64,000 nt of DNA from Iodobacter sp025352645 (GTDB lineage Bacteria; Pseudomonadota; Gammaproteobacteria; Burkholderiales; Chitinibacteraceae), in the NCBI RefSeq assembly GCF_033446605.1, contig NZ_JAWQUO010000013.1:1-64000 (forward strand), given 5' to 3'. How positions within the stretch are numbered: position 1 is the first letter of the stretch; each line of letters starts with the position of its first letter. A program made the translations under genes and the position numbers. Below, piece by piece: positions 36,102-45,500 of this stretch. The notes beneath the pieces were generated by a model. That model did not search any database. It saw nothing but the letters and a program-made list of their open reading frames with translations, and had not been told where the DNA came from.

Positions 36102-36117
36102 ATGTTACCAGTAACAT
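36102..36117. promoter_or_regulatory. GntR operator
   Basis: ATGTTACCAGTAACAT is a near-perfect palindrome, one base from the enterobacterial GntR consensus ATGTTACCGGTAACAT. It begins 11 bases after the proposed -10 box, so it would overlap the transcription start. This predicts gluconate-relieved repression of gntK-gntP. No gntR gene is in the window. Confidence 0.85.
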
Positions 36118-36148
36118 TAAACATAAAAACGAGTCAGGAGTCGATTCA

Positions 36149-36685
36149 ATGAGTCAGATCGATCAAGCTACACCACACCAAGTTTTTGTTGTAATGGGCG
36201 TTTCAGGCAGCGGTAAGTCTGCAGTTGGGAGCGCAGTTTCGCGCGTGCTGGACTGTGGCTTTCTGGATGGTGATTTTCTGCACCCGCGTGCCAATATCGA
36301 CAAGATGGCTTCAGGTGAGCCATTAAATGACGATGATCGTGCGCCTTGGTTAAAAGCACTCAGCACGGCAGCCTATGCCATGCAGCGCACGCAAGTTACC
36401 TCGGTGATTGTGTGTTCTTCGCTAAAAAAAGCCTACCGCGATATTTTGCGTGAAGGTAATCCAAACCTCTCTTTTATTTATTTGAGCGGCAGTTTTGAGT
36501 TGATTGAATCGCGCTTAAAAGCGCGTGTCGGTCATTTTCAAAAGCCAAAAATGCTGGTTTCGCAATTTGCCACACTAGAAGTGCCGGGTGCGGATGAGCC
36601 GGATGTGGCGCATATCGATATAGCCCAAAGCTTAGAAAACGTCGTAGCCGCTGCCGTGCAGCATATTCGCCCTGCTCAGGAGTAA
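36149..36685 (+). CDS. gntK: Gluconokinase
   Basis: GntK phosphorylates gluconate to 6-phosphogluconate, feeding the Entner-Doudoroff or pentose phosphate pathway. It is 178 residues, the usual size. Visible are the P-loop VVMGVSGSGKSAVG, the substrate loop DGDFLHPRANIDKM, the DDDRAPWL motif and VICSSLKKAYRDILR. The frame is open back to 35903, across the MITE-like element and the promoter. ATG 36149 is preceded by CAGGAG and gives the normal N-terminus. The gene is followed six bases later by the gluconate permease. Confidence 0.95.
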   Translation: MSQIDQATPHQVFVVMGVSGSGKSAVGSAVSRVLDCGFLDGDFLHPRANIDKMASGEPLNDDDRAPWLKALSTAAYAMQRTQVTSVIVCSSLKKAYRDILREGNPNLSFIYLSGSFELIESRLKARVGHFQKPKMLVSQFATLEVPGADEPDVAHIDIAQSLENVVAAAVQHIRPAQE

Positions 36686-36691
36686 GAGAGA

Positions 36692-38032
36692 ATGGATACA
36701 TTAACACTGGTTGTGACCTCGGTTGGCTCGGTTTTAATGCTGCTGTTTTTAGTGATGAAGGCGCGTTTACACGCTTTTGTTGCGCTGATGTTGGTGTCGA
36801 TTGCTGCGGGGATAGGCTCGGGCATGCCGCTGGATAAAATTGCCGACACCATGCAAAAAGGTATGGGTGGCACGCTGGGCTTCTTAGCCGTGGTGGTGGC
36901 GTTGGGGGCTATGTTTGGCAAAATCTTGCATGAAACGGGAGCGCTGGATCAGATCGCGGTGAAGTTACTGGATCTATTTGGCCAGAGCCGCGCCAATTAT
37001 GCTCTAGGGATTGCTGGCTTGATTTGCACGCTGCCGCTATTTTTTGATGTGGCGGTGGTGCTGTTGATTGGGGTGGTGTTTGCCGTGGCCCGTCGCACGG
37101 GGGGTAATGTGGTCAAGCTGGCGATTCCGCTATTTGCCGGTGTGGCCGCCGCCGCCGCTTTCCTTTTGCCAGGCCCAACCGCCATGCTGTTGGCTTCGCA
37201 AATGAAGGCTGATTTTGGCTGGATGATTGTTTTAGGCTTGGCTGCGGCCATCCCTGGCATGCTGCTCGCTGGGCCAATTTACGGTAACTTTATTAGCAAA
37301 CATGTACACCTGCCGCTGCCAGCAGATGTGAGTGAGCCTAGTTTGGGTAAGGGGCAAATGCCGTCGTTTGGTTTTAGCTTAGCGCTGGTGTTGTTTCCAC
37401 TAGTGTTAGTTGGCATGAAAACCATTGTGGCGCGTTTTGTTGATCCAAGCGGCAGCGCTTATCAATGGTTGCAGTTGATTGGCCATCCTTTTATTGCTAT
37501 TTTGGCCGCATGTTTACTCGCTATCTATGGCCTCGCTTTGCGCCGTGGTATGAGCAAAGATAAGGTGATGGAGGTCTGCAGTGCGGCCTTGCAGCCTGCG
37601 GGAATTATCTTGTTGGTCACCGGTGCCGGTGGTGTGTTTAAACAAGTGTTAGTTGATTCTGGTGTAGGCCCTGCCTTGGGTAATGCCTTGATTGGTGCAG
37701 GCTTGCCAATCGCGGTGGCATGTTTTGCCTTGGCGGCAATGGTGCGGGTGATTCAAGGCTCGGCTACCGTGGCATGCTTAACCACCGTAGGCTTGGTTTT
37801 ACCCGTGATCGAATTAGCGGGCTATTCAGGCGCACAGCTAGCGGCATTATCTATTTGTATCGCCGGTGGCTCGATTGTATTAAGCCATGTGAATGATTCA
37901 GGCTTCTGGTTATTTGGTAAATTTACAGGGGCCAATGAGCTGCAAACATTAAAAACCTGGACTGTAATGGAAACCATCCTTGGCACGACAGGGGCATTGG
38001 TCGGTATGGCGGCCTTTACTATGCTGTCATAG
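36692..38032 (+). CDS. GntP-family gluconate permease
   Basis: A 446-residue inner-membrane gluconate:H+ symporter with about 12 hydrophobic segments. Family signatures visible are MGGTLGFLAVVVALGAMFGKILHETGA (shown in part: GGTLGFLAVVVALGAMFGK), LPLFFDVAVVLLIGVVF, VIQGSATVACLTT and LSHVNDSGFWLFGKF. It starts six bases after gntK and shares the GntR-controlled promoter. A bidirectional terminator closes the operon at 38052. Which member (GntP, GntT or GntU) cannot be told by eye. Confidence 0.93.
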   Translation: MDTLTLVVTSVGSVLMLLFLVMKARLHAFVALMLVSIAAGIGSGMPLDKIADTMQKGMGGTLGFLAVVVALGAMFGKILHETGALDQIAVKLLDLFGQSRANYALGIAGLICTLPLFFDVAVVLLIGVVFAVARRTGGNVVKLAIPLFAGVAAAAAFLLPGPTAMLLASQMKADFGWMIVLGLAAAIPGMLLAGPIYGNFISKHVHLPLPADVSEPSLGKGQMPSFGFSLALVLFPLVLVGMKTIVARFVDPSGSAYQWLQLIGHPFIAILAACLLAIYGLALRRGMSKDKVMEVCSAALQPAGIILLVTGAGGVFKQVLVDSGVGPALGNALIGAGLPIAVACFALAAMVRVIQGSATVACLTTVGLVLPVIELAGYSGAQLAALSICIAGGSIVLSHVNDSGFWLFGKFTGANELQTLKTWTVMETILGTTGALVGMAAFTMLS

Positions 38033-38051
38033 CCATTGATCGAAACGGCAT

Positions 38052-38087
38052 AAAAAAGCCCAGTCTTTGATAAAGGCTGGGCTTTTT
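38052..38087. terminator. Bidirectional Rho-independent terminator
   Basis: AAAAAAGCCCAG and CTGGGCTTTTT flank a partly paired loop region (tCTTTgataAAGg). With A and T tracts on the two sides, it can stop both the gluconate operon and the convergent oxidoreductase gene. Confidence 0.9.
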
Positions 38088-38130
38088 AGCGCCTATCTAT
38101 CGCATGGGCTATGCCATACTTTTACATGTT

Positions 38131-39069
38131 TTAAGCAACTTGCAGCACAATCTTGCCACGGGCGCGGCCGCTTTCGCTGCGCTCATGGGCAAGAGCGGCT
38201 TGAGCTAATGGGAACACGCTGTCGATGACCACTTTGATGTGCCCAGCATCAAGCAATGTCGCAATTTCGCTTAATTGAGTTGCATTAGGCTGCACAAAGC
38301 AAAATTGGGCGTTCACTTGGTGTTTTTGCGCGGTAGCGGCATCGGGTTCGTCGCAAATGGAGACAAGCCTACCGCCCACTTTTAGTGTTTGCCAGCTTTG
38401 GGCCAGAATATCGCCGCCCATGGTGTCAAACACCACGTCTAGATCGCGTAAATCTACGAAGTTGGCTTGGGTGTAATCAATGACATGGTCGGCACCGTGG
38501 GCGCTGACCAATTCGGCGTTTTTACCGGAGGTGGTGGTATACACCTCGGCACCACGCCACTTGGCGAGCTGAATCGCAAATAGGCCCACACCGCCTGCTC
38601 CGGCATGGATTAATACTTTTTCGCCCGCTTGCAATTTTGCTATTTCAAATAGCGCTTGCCATGCCGTCAGCGCGGCTAAAGGCACGGCTGCTGCTTGTTG
38701 CCAGTCTAGACTTTGTGGTTTTTTTGCAATTTCACTGGCCCTAACGGCAACAAACTCGGCATACGCGCCATTGCGGGCAATATCTGGGCGGGAATATACG
38801 GCATCGCCGATTTTCCAGCCTGTGATTTGCTCGCCTAGGGCAACAATTTCACCAGCTACATCCCAGCCCAAAGTGAGCGGCATTTCATGAGACATGATGG
38901 ATTGCAAATAGCCTTCACGGATTTTCCAATCCACTGGATTGACGCCCGCTGCGTGGACACGAATCAGCACATCATCAGCGTTAATCTGCGGTGTTGGCAC
39001 ATTTTCTAGCTGTAATACATCGCGTTGACCGTAGCTGTGTTGGCGAATGGCTTGCATGCTTGCTGTCAT
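38131..39069 (-). CDS. NADP-dependent zinc-less oxidoreductase (MDR/quinone reductase family)
   Basis: A 312-residue medium-chain dehydrogenase/reductase. It has the N-terminal VHAAGVNPVDWKIREGY motif, TLGWDVAGEIVALG, the cofactor-binding loop VLIHAGAGGVGLFAIQLAK, and the ending ERSESGRARGKIVL typical of zeta-crystallin-like quinone oxidoreductases. No structural or catalytic zinc Cys set is seen. GGAAGAA precedes the ATG. A divergent LysR-type gene lies 131 bases away and probably regulates it. Confidence 0.88.
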   Translation of the reverse strand: MTASMQAIRQHSYGQRDVLQLENVPTPQINADDVLIRVHAAGVNPVDWKIREGYLQSIMSHEMPLTLGWDVAGEIVALGEQITGWKIGDAVYSRPDIARNGAYAEFVAVRASEIAKKPQSLDWQQAAAVPLAALTAWQALFEIAKLQAGEKVLIHAGAGGVGLFAIQLAKWRGAEVYTTTSGKNAELVSAHGADHVIDYTQANFVDLRDLDVVFDTMGGDILAQSWQTLKVGGRLVSICDEPDAATAQKHQVNAQFCFVQPNATQLSEIATLLDAGHIKVVIDSVFPLAQAALAHERSESGRARGKIVLQVA

Positions 39070-39200
39070 TTTTATTCTTCCAGTGGGTAAGTGAATGAGG
39101 CTAGTTTATCCATGAATCGCTGGATTGATTAGTACTGACAAAAGCATTACATTGTTGCCTTAACGGAATCAATCAGCTCGCAACACCAAAGGAAGCACGG

Positions 39201-40121
39201 ATGACTCTTTCTCTAGATACTCTGCCAGGTTTGGCCTTGTTTTCCTGCGTGGTACGTCATGGCAGTTTGACGGGGGCCGCACAAGAGCTGGGCTTGAATC
39301 GTTCGTCCGTAAGTAAGCAGCTGGCGCGGTTTGAAGCTCAGCTTGGCGCAAAATTATTACAAAGAACAACGCGCAAGCTAGCGCTAACCGAGTTAGGCGA
39401 GCGGGTTTGGCAAGAGGCGCAAACGGTGGCTGCGGCGTTGGGTAATATCGATGCGATTACCGATGATTATCGGCAGAATGTGCGTGGGCGGCTAAAAGTG
39501 AGTTGCTCGTCGTCGCTAGCTAGGGTGCATTTAGTACCCTTACTTTCTTTATTTTCCCAGCGTTATCCAGAAGTTGATTTGCTCTTGCAATTGGAAGATC
39601 GTTTTGTGGATTTAACCACTGAGCAAGTCGATATCGCTATTCGGGTGGGCCATTTGCCAGATTCAACCTTGGTTGCACGTAAGCTGGGTGAATTGCAATT
39701 GCAGTTGGTTGCTAGCCCAGCCTATCTGGCACAGAAGGGCACGCCGCAAACACCAAGCGATTTGGCACAGCATGCTTGTCTATTTTACCAAAATGGCTCG
39801 CGCGCTATGAATCTATGGACTTTTTCTGGGCCATTAGGGGAGGAGAAAGTGCGGGTAAAGGGGCCTTTGGCGATGAATGATGCCTGTGCTTTGGTCGATG
39901 CGGCCACCCATGGGCTAGGTTTATTATTGATTGACCGCGCCTTATTAGCCGCGCCGCTTGCCAGTGGGCAATTGCTAGCGCTGCTGCCCGATTACCAGCT
40001 AGCAGTGGGCTTACCTGTGTATGCCGTCTACCCAGCACGCGATTGGCTTCCCGCCAAAGTAACCGCCTTTGTCGAGTTTATCGTCAGCGAATTTGCCCCT
40101 AGATTGGCAGTGCCCCGATAG
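39201..40121 (+). CDS. LysR-family transcriptional regulator
   Basis: A 306-residue LTTR. The winged helix-turn-helix is at residues 5-65 (LALFSCVVRHGSLTGAAQELG, shown in part: GSLTGAAQELGLNRSSVSKQ). An effector domain follows (RGRLKVSCSSSLARVHLVP, VDIAIRVGHLPDSTLVARKLG). It belongs to the CrgA/YafC-like branch, whose members often repress a divergent gene, here the oxidoreductase. AAAGGAAGC precedes the ATG. The ligand is unknown. Confidence 0.92.
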   Translation: MTLSLDTLPGLALFSCVVRHGSLTGAAQELGLNRSSVSKQLARFEAQLGAKLLQRTTRKLALTELGERVWQEAQTVAAALGNIDAITDDYRQNVRGRLKVSCSSSLARVHLVPLLSLFSQRYPEVDLLLQLEDRFVDLTTEQVDIAIRVGHLPDSTLVARKLGELQLQLVASPAYLAQKGTPQTPSDLAQHACLFYQNGSRAMNLWTFSGPLGEEKVRVKGPLAMNDACALVDAATHGLGLLLIDRALLAAPLASGQLLALLPDYQLAVGLPVYAVYPARDWLPAKVTAFVEFIVSEFAPRLAVPR

Positions 40122-40191
40122 CGAAACCCAAATTAACTCGGTATCAAGGGGCATTATCTCTTGGGGGCGCTCTTGAATGCACTGTTGATTC

Positions 40192-41301
40192 TTACAAACC
40201 GCCGTTTTCCATCATGGTGCGTATCACTCGGTTAAATGGCTCGATCCAATCTGAATCAAATTGCAGATCGGATGCGTTAACCTCGGCAATGGCGCGTAAT
40301 ACGGATTTGTTTTGCCCACGATGGCTGTGTTTTAGCATAACGGCCTCAAAAGCATCCACTAAGGCGATGATTTTTGCGCCTGGCACAATATCGTTGCCAC
40401 TGAGTTTATTGGGGTAACCGGTGCCGTTGATGTTTTCGTGGTGCTGCAAACACATGGTTGATGCGTCGTGCCAGCCATCCATGCGGCTCAATAAACCGGC
40501 GGCCCAAGCAGGGTGATCAATGAGCTGGGCTCGCTCGGCATCGGTCATTCTGCCTACTTTTAGCCATAGCGATTCAGGCAAAAACATCATGCCAATATCG
40601 TGCATATAAACAGCCGCCTCTAGCTGGGTGCTAGAAACAACGCCGCCCGCGGCTTTATTTGTATTTAACGCTAATTGCAAATTACGTGCGGTGCGGCCAC
40701 GGAACAAGGGTGAGCGCATTTCTAATTGCAGCGCCATATTGCGGAAAAAGCGCAAATCTTGGCTACGATCTTCATTAGAGCGCTCCACTTCATTACGTGA
40801 GCGATCAGGCATGACAATGACTGCTGCATGTTTAAAGCCTGTTACTGCTTCAATCAACCTAGCGCAAGCGGGATCAAGCTCCTCGGCTTGCAAGGTGGAT
40901 AAGCCATCTAAGCCACGGGCTAGCGTGGGCAAGTGCAAACTGCTGGCGGAAGCATTATTACTGAGTGATTCTACGGCTTGCTCTAGCCTATCTAAGGTAA
41001 GCAGTAGCACTTCAGAAAGCACCTCCGTGAGTTGAATTTCGCCTGCGCGCATTCTAGCCAGTAGTGTTTCTATTCCATGCACTAAGGGAATCACAAACTC
41101 GACTCGGCATAATCCAGCATCGCCTTTTATATTATGAAACGCGCGGAATAAATCAGAGATCAACATCATCTTTCCGGGGTCACGCTTAAGCTCGGCAATG
41201 ATTTGCTCAATGCGCGGGGCTAAATCCGCTAGGCTTTCCCGAAAATCTTGGAAAGTGTTGATATCGTGTATTTTTGGAACGAGTAAGCTGTCGTAGTTCA
41301 T
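40192..41301 (-). CDS. HPt and HD-GYP domain protein, probable c-di-GMP phosphodiesterase
   Basis: About 369 residues. The N-terminal ~110 form a histidine phosphotransfer domain with the phosphoacceptor motif FHNIKGDAG. A C-terminal HD-GYP domain has MHDIGMMFLP (HD), HPAWAAGLL, LQHHENINGTGYP (HHExxxGxGYP) and ALVDAFEAVM. HD-GYP enzymes hydrolyse cyclic-di-GMP, so the HPt domain probably couples activity to a phosphorelay. ATG 41301 is preceded by AAGGAGCTCGCC and is preferred to the upstream start at 41364. No kinase gene adjoins it. Confidence 0.88.
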   Translation of the reverse strand: MNYDSLLVPKIHDINTFQDFRESLADLAPRIEQIIAELKRDPGKMMLISDLFRAFHNIKGDAGLCRVEFVIPLVHGIETLLARMRAGEIQLTEVLSEVLLLTLDRLEQAVESLSNNASASSLHLPTLARGLDGLSTLQAEELDPACARLIEAVTGFKHAAVIVMPDRSRNEVERSNEDRSQDLRFFRNMALQLEMRSPLFRGRTARNLQLALNTNKAAGGVVSSTQLEAAVYMHDIGMMFLPESLWLKVGRMTDAERAQLIDHPAWAAGLLSRMDGWHDASTMCLQHHENINGTGYPNKLSGNDIVPGAKIIALVDAFEAVMLKHSHRGQNKSVLRAIAEVNASDLQFDSDWIEPFNRVIRTMMENGGL

Positions 41302-41626
41302 GGCGAGCTCCTTGGGGCTTATATAGCTTAAGCATAAGTCGCCATTACTGCAGAAGATATTCAAATTTGGGCTTTATTCTGTGCAGCGGCAGTTTTTGCT
41401 TGTCTTTGCTGGGTAATATTCGCGGCGTAAGATGTTAATCCTGCAACGACGCAGTGGGCATCAGGATTTAGAATGACTACTGCTGAAACGGAATTTTTGC
41501 ATTGAATTGATTTCGATGTTGTTTCATCTCTCTCCTCTGTATGTATTTACGCCACCGAATCGGTGGCGTTTTTTTTTGTCTTAAAGGGTACAATAGCAGA
41601 TTGCTCTTAAGAAAAGTTTCACGACC
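41302..41626. other. Intergenic region with an orphan terminator; possible small RNA
   Basis: This 325-base gap separates divergently transcribed genes, yet it holds a strong plus-strand terminator (41550-41578). A TAATAT -10-like hexamer lies at 41414-41419, without a good -35. A transcript of roughly 100-150 bases starting inside the gap is possible. No ORF is convincing. Confidence 0.4.
41550..41578 (+). terminator. Rho-independent terminator without an upstream plus-strand gene
   Basis: A perfect CGCCACCG / CGGTGGCG stem with an AAT loop is followed by ten T residues. The gene to its left is on the minus strand, so the terminator must end an unannotated plus-strand transcript. Confidence 0.88.
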
Positions 41627-42358
41627 ATGACTGAATCCATCCGCTTATCCAAACGCATGACTGAACTTGGCATGTGTTCACGCCGCGAGGCCGACGAATT
41701 TATTGAACAAGGCTGGGTAAAAGTCGATGGCGTGGTGGTGGACACGCTGGGCAGCCGCGTTGTTCCAGAACAAAAAATTACCCTAGAGCGCCAAGCTACT
41801 TTATTTCAAGCCGAACGTGCCACCATCCTGATGCATAAGCCCGTTGGCTATGTCTCTGGCCCCGCCGAGCCAGGTGAGCGCCCAGCTTGGACATTGATCA
41901 AAGCTGAAACACGCTTTATTGCCGATAAATCGGGCATCGTGTTTCTAAAAAAACATATGCATAATCTGGCCCCTGCTGGCCGCCTAGATGTTGATTCGTC
42001 GGGCTTATTAGTGCTGACGCAAGATGGCCGTATCGCTAAAAAGCTGCTGTCAGATGTAGATGTAGAGCGCGAATACGTGGTGCAAGTTGAAGGCTTTTTA
42101 TCCGATGAAGGCATGAAGCAGCTAAATAATGGCCTAAGCCTAGATGAAGAGCGCCTTAAGCCCACTAAGGTGAGTTGGCAGAGCGAAGACGCATTGCGTT
42201 TTGTATTGCGCGAAAACCGCCCGCGCCAAATTCGCCGCATGTGTGAATTAGTGGGTTTAAAAGTAATCGCCATCCGCCGCCTGCGCATTGGCCGCGTATC
42301 GCTCTCTGATTTGCCTGTAGGCCAGTGGCGCTATTTGCGTATGGAAGAGCGCTTTTAA
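41627..42358 (+). CDS. RsuA/RluF-family rRNA pseudouridine synthase
   Basis: A 243-residue enzyme with an N-terminal S4 RNA-binding domain (RLSKRMTELGMCSRREADEFI) and the RsuA-type catalytic domain. The catalytic Asp lies in AGRLDVDSSGLLVLTQDG. Other family pieces are LMHKPVGYVSG, VEREYVVQVEG and RQIRRMCELVGLKV. The layout is closest to RluF, which modifies U2604 (and U2605) of 23S rRNA. RluB or RluE assignment cannot be excluded by eye. Confidence 0.88.
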   Translation: MTESIRLSKRMTELGMCSRREADEFIEQGWVKVDGVVVDTLGSRVVPEQKITLERQATLFQAERATILMHKPVGYVSGPAEPGERPAWTLIKAETRFIADKSGIVFLKKHMHNLAPAGRLDVDSSGLLVLTQDGRIAKKLLSDVDVEREYVVQVEGFLSDEGMKQLNNGLSLDEERLKPTKVSWQSEDALRFVLRENRPRQIRRMCELVGLKVIAIRRLRIGRVSLSDLPVGQWRYLRMEERF

Positions 42359-42467
42359 GCCATGCTAGAGCGTAAGTCCATGGTTTTGTAGGGTGCCAAA
42401 AGCGCTGCATGCGACGTTTATGTCGCCCAGCGAAAGGGCATTGCACCATTTTGCTTTGAATCATTGA

Positions 42468-42506
42468 GGGCAGACCACAATTAAATGTGGTCTGCCCTTA
42501 TTTATT
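42468..42506. terminator. Hairpin terminator between convergent rluF-like and recC genes
   Basis: GGGCAGACCACA and TGTGGTCTGCCC make a perfect 12-bp stem with a short A/T loop, followed by TTATTTATT. Confidence 0.75.
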
Positions 42507-42513
42507 ACGTTTA

Positions 42514-45500
42514 TTAAACCTCGCCTCTTGCCTGATACATTGGCAGCAGCAGCTCTGCTGCTATCTCAGTAAATTTCTCATCGTTCAGCAGGCTTTGCCC
42601 GCGCCAAGCCATTTCATACCATGGCTCGCTTTCTTCCCCGCTAAAACCGCGCAGGCTGTTACCGTGCCAAGATTCAAAGGCGGCTTTCTTGGCTTTGTCA
42701 GTAGAGCCGTCATCCTGACTAAGCGCTTCAGCATATTTGGCGCTGCTGCGGGTGGCAAAGGGTAGGCGCTCTGCTTGGCCTTGCCAGTAGTATTGCAGCC
42801 ATTTTTCTAGCTCTGCACTGGGGTTTTCTACCGCCCCAAAGCGCCAATGACCTTTTTGGCTGACGATGCGGGTTTCCTGTGCCACGCCATCAGGGCTGGC
42901 TAGGCACAGCGCAAGGTGTTTTAGCCAGCAGGCGATCAGCTCGATGGGGGAGTTGTGATCGGTCCAGATCATCACTTGGCCATTGGAGCGGAGTTGGTGC
43001 AAAGCGCCAGTTAAAATATGCCCAGCTAGCTCAAAGCGGAAAGAATACGGCGCGAGGGGCACATCGCTGATCAGTGGTTCGGCGGTGTTATACAGCTTAA
43101 TCATGGTGGCAGATTGCTTGGCGGCGCTGATATCACCAAAGCCGCCGTGGGGTAGCAGGCCTGCGGCGCGGCCAGTGGCAATGGCGTCTGTGCTCCAGCC
43201 TTGCTCTAAGGATTGCCAAATCACGCTGTTTAGCTCGCTTTTGGCGGAGAAAGACAGGCTAAATGGCTCATTACTTTCAAACTCTACCGCCTCGGTGGCG
43301 AGGCGAATGCCGAGGCGATTCCTGAGCAAATAGCGGGTGGGGTTGCGCCAAAAAGACAGAAAATCGGCAAAGGCAATCGGCGCAAGCTCTGGCGGCGGCA
43401 AGGCCTCGCTCAGTACCGATATGGGCGCGTTTTGTGCTTGGCCCAGTTGCGTTGCGGCGGCAAACCACAGCGGTGAATACGCTGCCAGCCGCTGGTCTTT
43501 GAAATAGCGCGGGCTAAAGGGCTGGAGCGGATGCTCGATAATCAGATGGCTAAGCAGGCGTTCCCGCTCTAAGCGCCGCCATTTTAGTGCCTCATTGCCC
43601 AAGGCTGGCATGGGGGCGGCGTCTGCCAGCACAAAGCTTTTGCTCACCGCGTCGATTAAATCAGAGACCACCACCGATGGCGGAATCACGCCATTATCTT
43701 GAATCCCACGGCCTACATAACTGAGATACAGCACATCGCTGGCCGAAAGCAGGGTTTCTAAAAACAGATAGCGATCATCGGCACGGCGGGATCGATCGCC
43801 GTATTGCGGATTGTGTGCCATCAAATCAAAACCAGGCGGGCGGGATTCACGTGGGAAAGCGCCATCATTAAAGCCCAGCAGGGCAATCACTCTAAAGGGC
43901 AGGCAGCGCATCGGCACCATGGCGCAAAACGTCACCGCGCCGGTTAAAAATCCACCACTCGGAATCTTGCCGGATAGCGCACCATTCAGCCAGCTGCGCG
44001 GCACGGATAAATCCACCGGTGCAGCGTAGCCCGCCTCTTGGCTTTGCAGCGCGAATTCCATCACCTGCTCGCGCAGCTCGGCCATCAACACCACTTCATC
44101 ATCGTCTGGCGCAAACAGCGCATCAATCAGAGCGATCAGCTTGATATGCCACTCTGCTGGGGTGTGCTCGCCAGATAGCGCCGCAGCTTGGGCAAACAGC
44201 GTTTCAGCAAAGGCCGCCAATCCAGCAGCCAGCTGAGCCTGATTGCCCGCCACGCCATTGCCTGGCAGGGTTCCGGCAAACAGCGGAGCCGCATGGTGAG
44301 CTACGCCAGCGGGCAGGGCAATACTAAGCAGCAATCTATCTAGGCCAAAGCGCCAAGTGTGCTCAAAAGTATTAGGTAGGCCTAGCTCGGCCTTATGCTC
44401 GCCATCTCTGCCCCAATGAATGCCCAGCTCATTGATCCAGCGATGAATGGTGGGCAGCTCGCTGGCGGGGATATCAAAACGGCGGGCAATGGCGGGAATA
44501 TCCAGCAGAGCCATCATCCAATCGCTGGCAAACCGGCATTGCGGCAGGGTGAGCAGCTCTAATAGCGCTTGGGCGAGTGGGGCGGAATCGCGCAGGCTGC
44601 GGTCGGCAATGGCAAAGGGCACGTGCGGGTTTGGGTTTTTGTGTTGATCTGTTGCTGTTTTCCGCTGATCTGTTCGACCAAACACCGCCTCAATATAAGG
44701 AATGTAATGTTCGATATCGGGCATTAAAACCACAATATCGGCGGGGCTTAAGCTGGTATTCCGTTCAAACAAGGCCAGTAGTTGATCGTGCAGCACTTCT
44801 ACTTCGCGCATGGCCGAATGGCAAACGTGGATTTGCAGCGATTTATCATCCAGCGCCACCCGTTGTGCGGTTTCGGGGCTGCGGGCCACCAGCTCTAGCA
44901 CATCGCTTTTTAGCGTTTGCAGCAGTGTTTCATGGTTGCCTGGAAAGGCCGTGAAATACTCCATCATTTCTGGCTCGGCAATCAGCTGGTTAAAAAACTC
45001 CCGTCCCTGCTTGCCCCACACCGCCAGCAGCGGATTGCCAACCTCCAGATATAAATCATCCGGATCATAACCATCAGACAGCCGTGCTATTTCGGCCTGA
45101 TCCCGAATCTCGCCCCAAGGAACGCTGCAAGGGTTGAGCGCATGGATAAACACCTCGCAGCGCTTGGATAGCGCCCGCAAAATCTCCATATACACCGGCG
45201 GCAGGCTAGAAATCCCAAACAGCGAAACGCGGCTGGGTAAATCTAAAGGGCGCGGGTCGAGCAGCCGCGCATGGGTGGCCGCCAGCAAAGCGCCACGATG
45301 CCCGCCATCCACACGAATATCCAGCTCATCTTTAGATAAATAACGCCACAGCGCCGCCTGCCAAGCCTCATCATCCCCCAGCCCCAAGTTCTGGTTTTTT
45401 TCCCAAGCCAGCAGCCAATCGGCGCGGTAAACCAGATACTGATCGAACACATCGGCAATCCGCGTGGCCAGCTCAAAGCGGCGAAAATCCCCGCCTTCAC

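Noticed and set aside
35903..36148. N-terminal extension of gluconokinase
   Set aside because: The extension would translate part of the MITE-like element, the promoter and the GntR operator. The internal ATG at 36149 has a GGAG site and the family's N-terminus.
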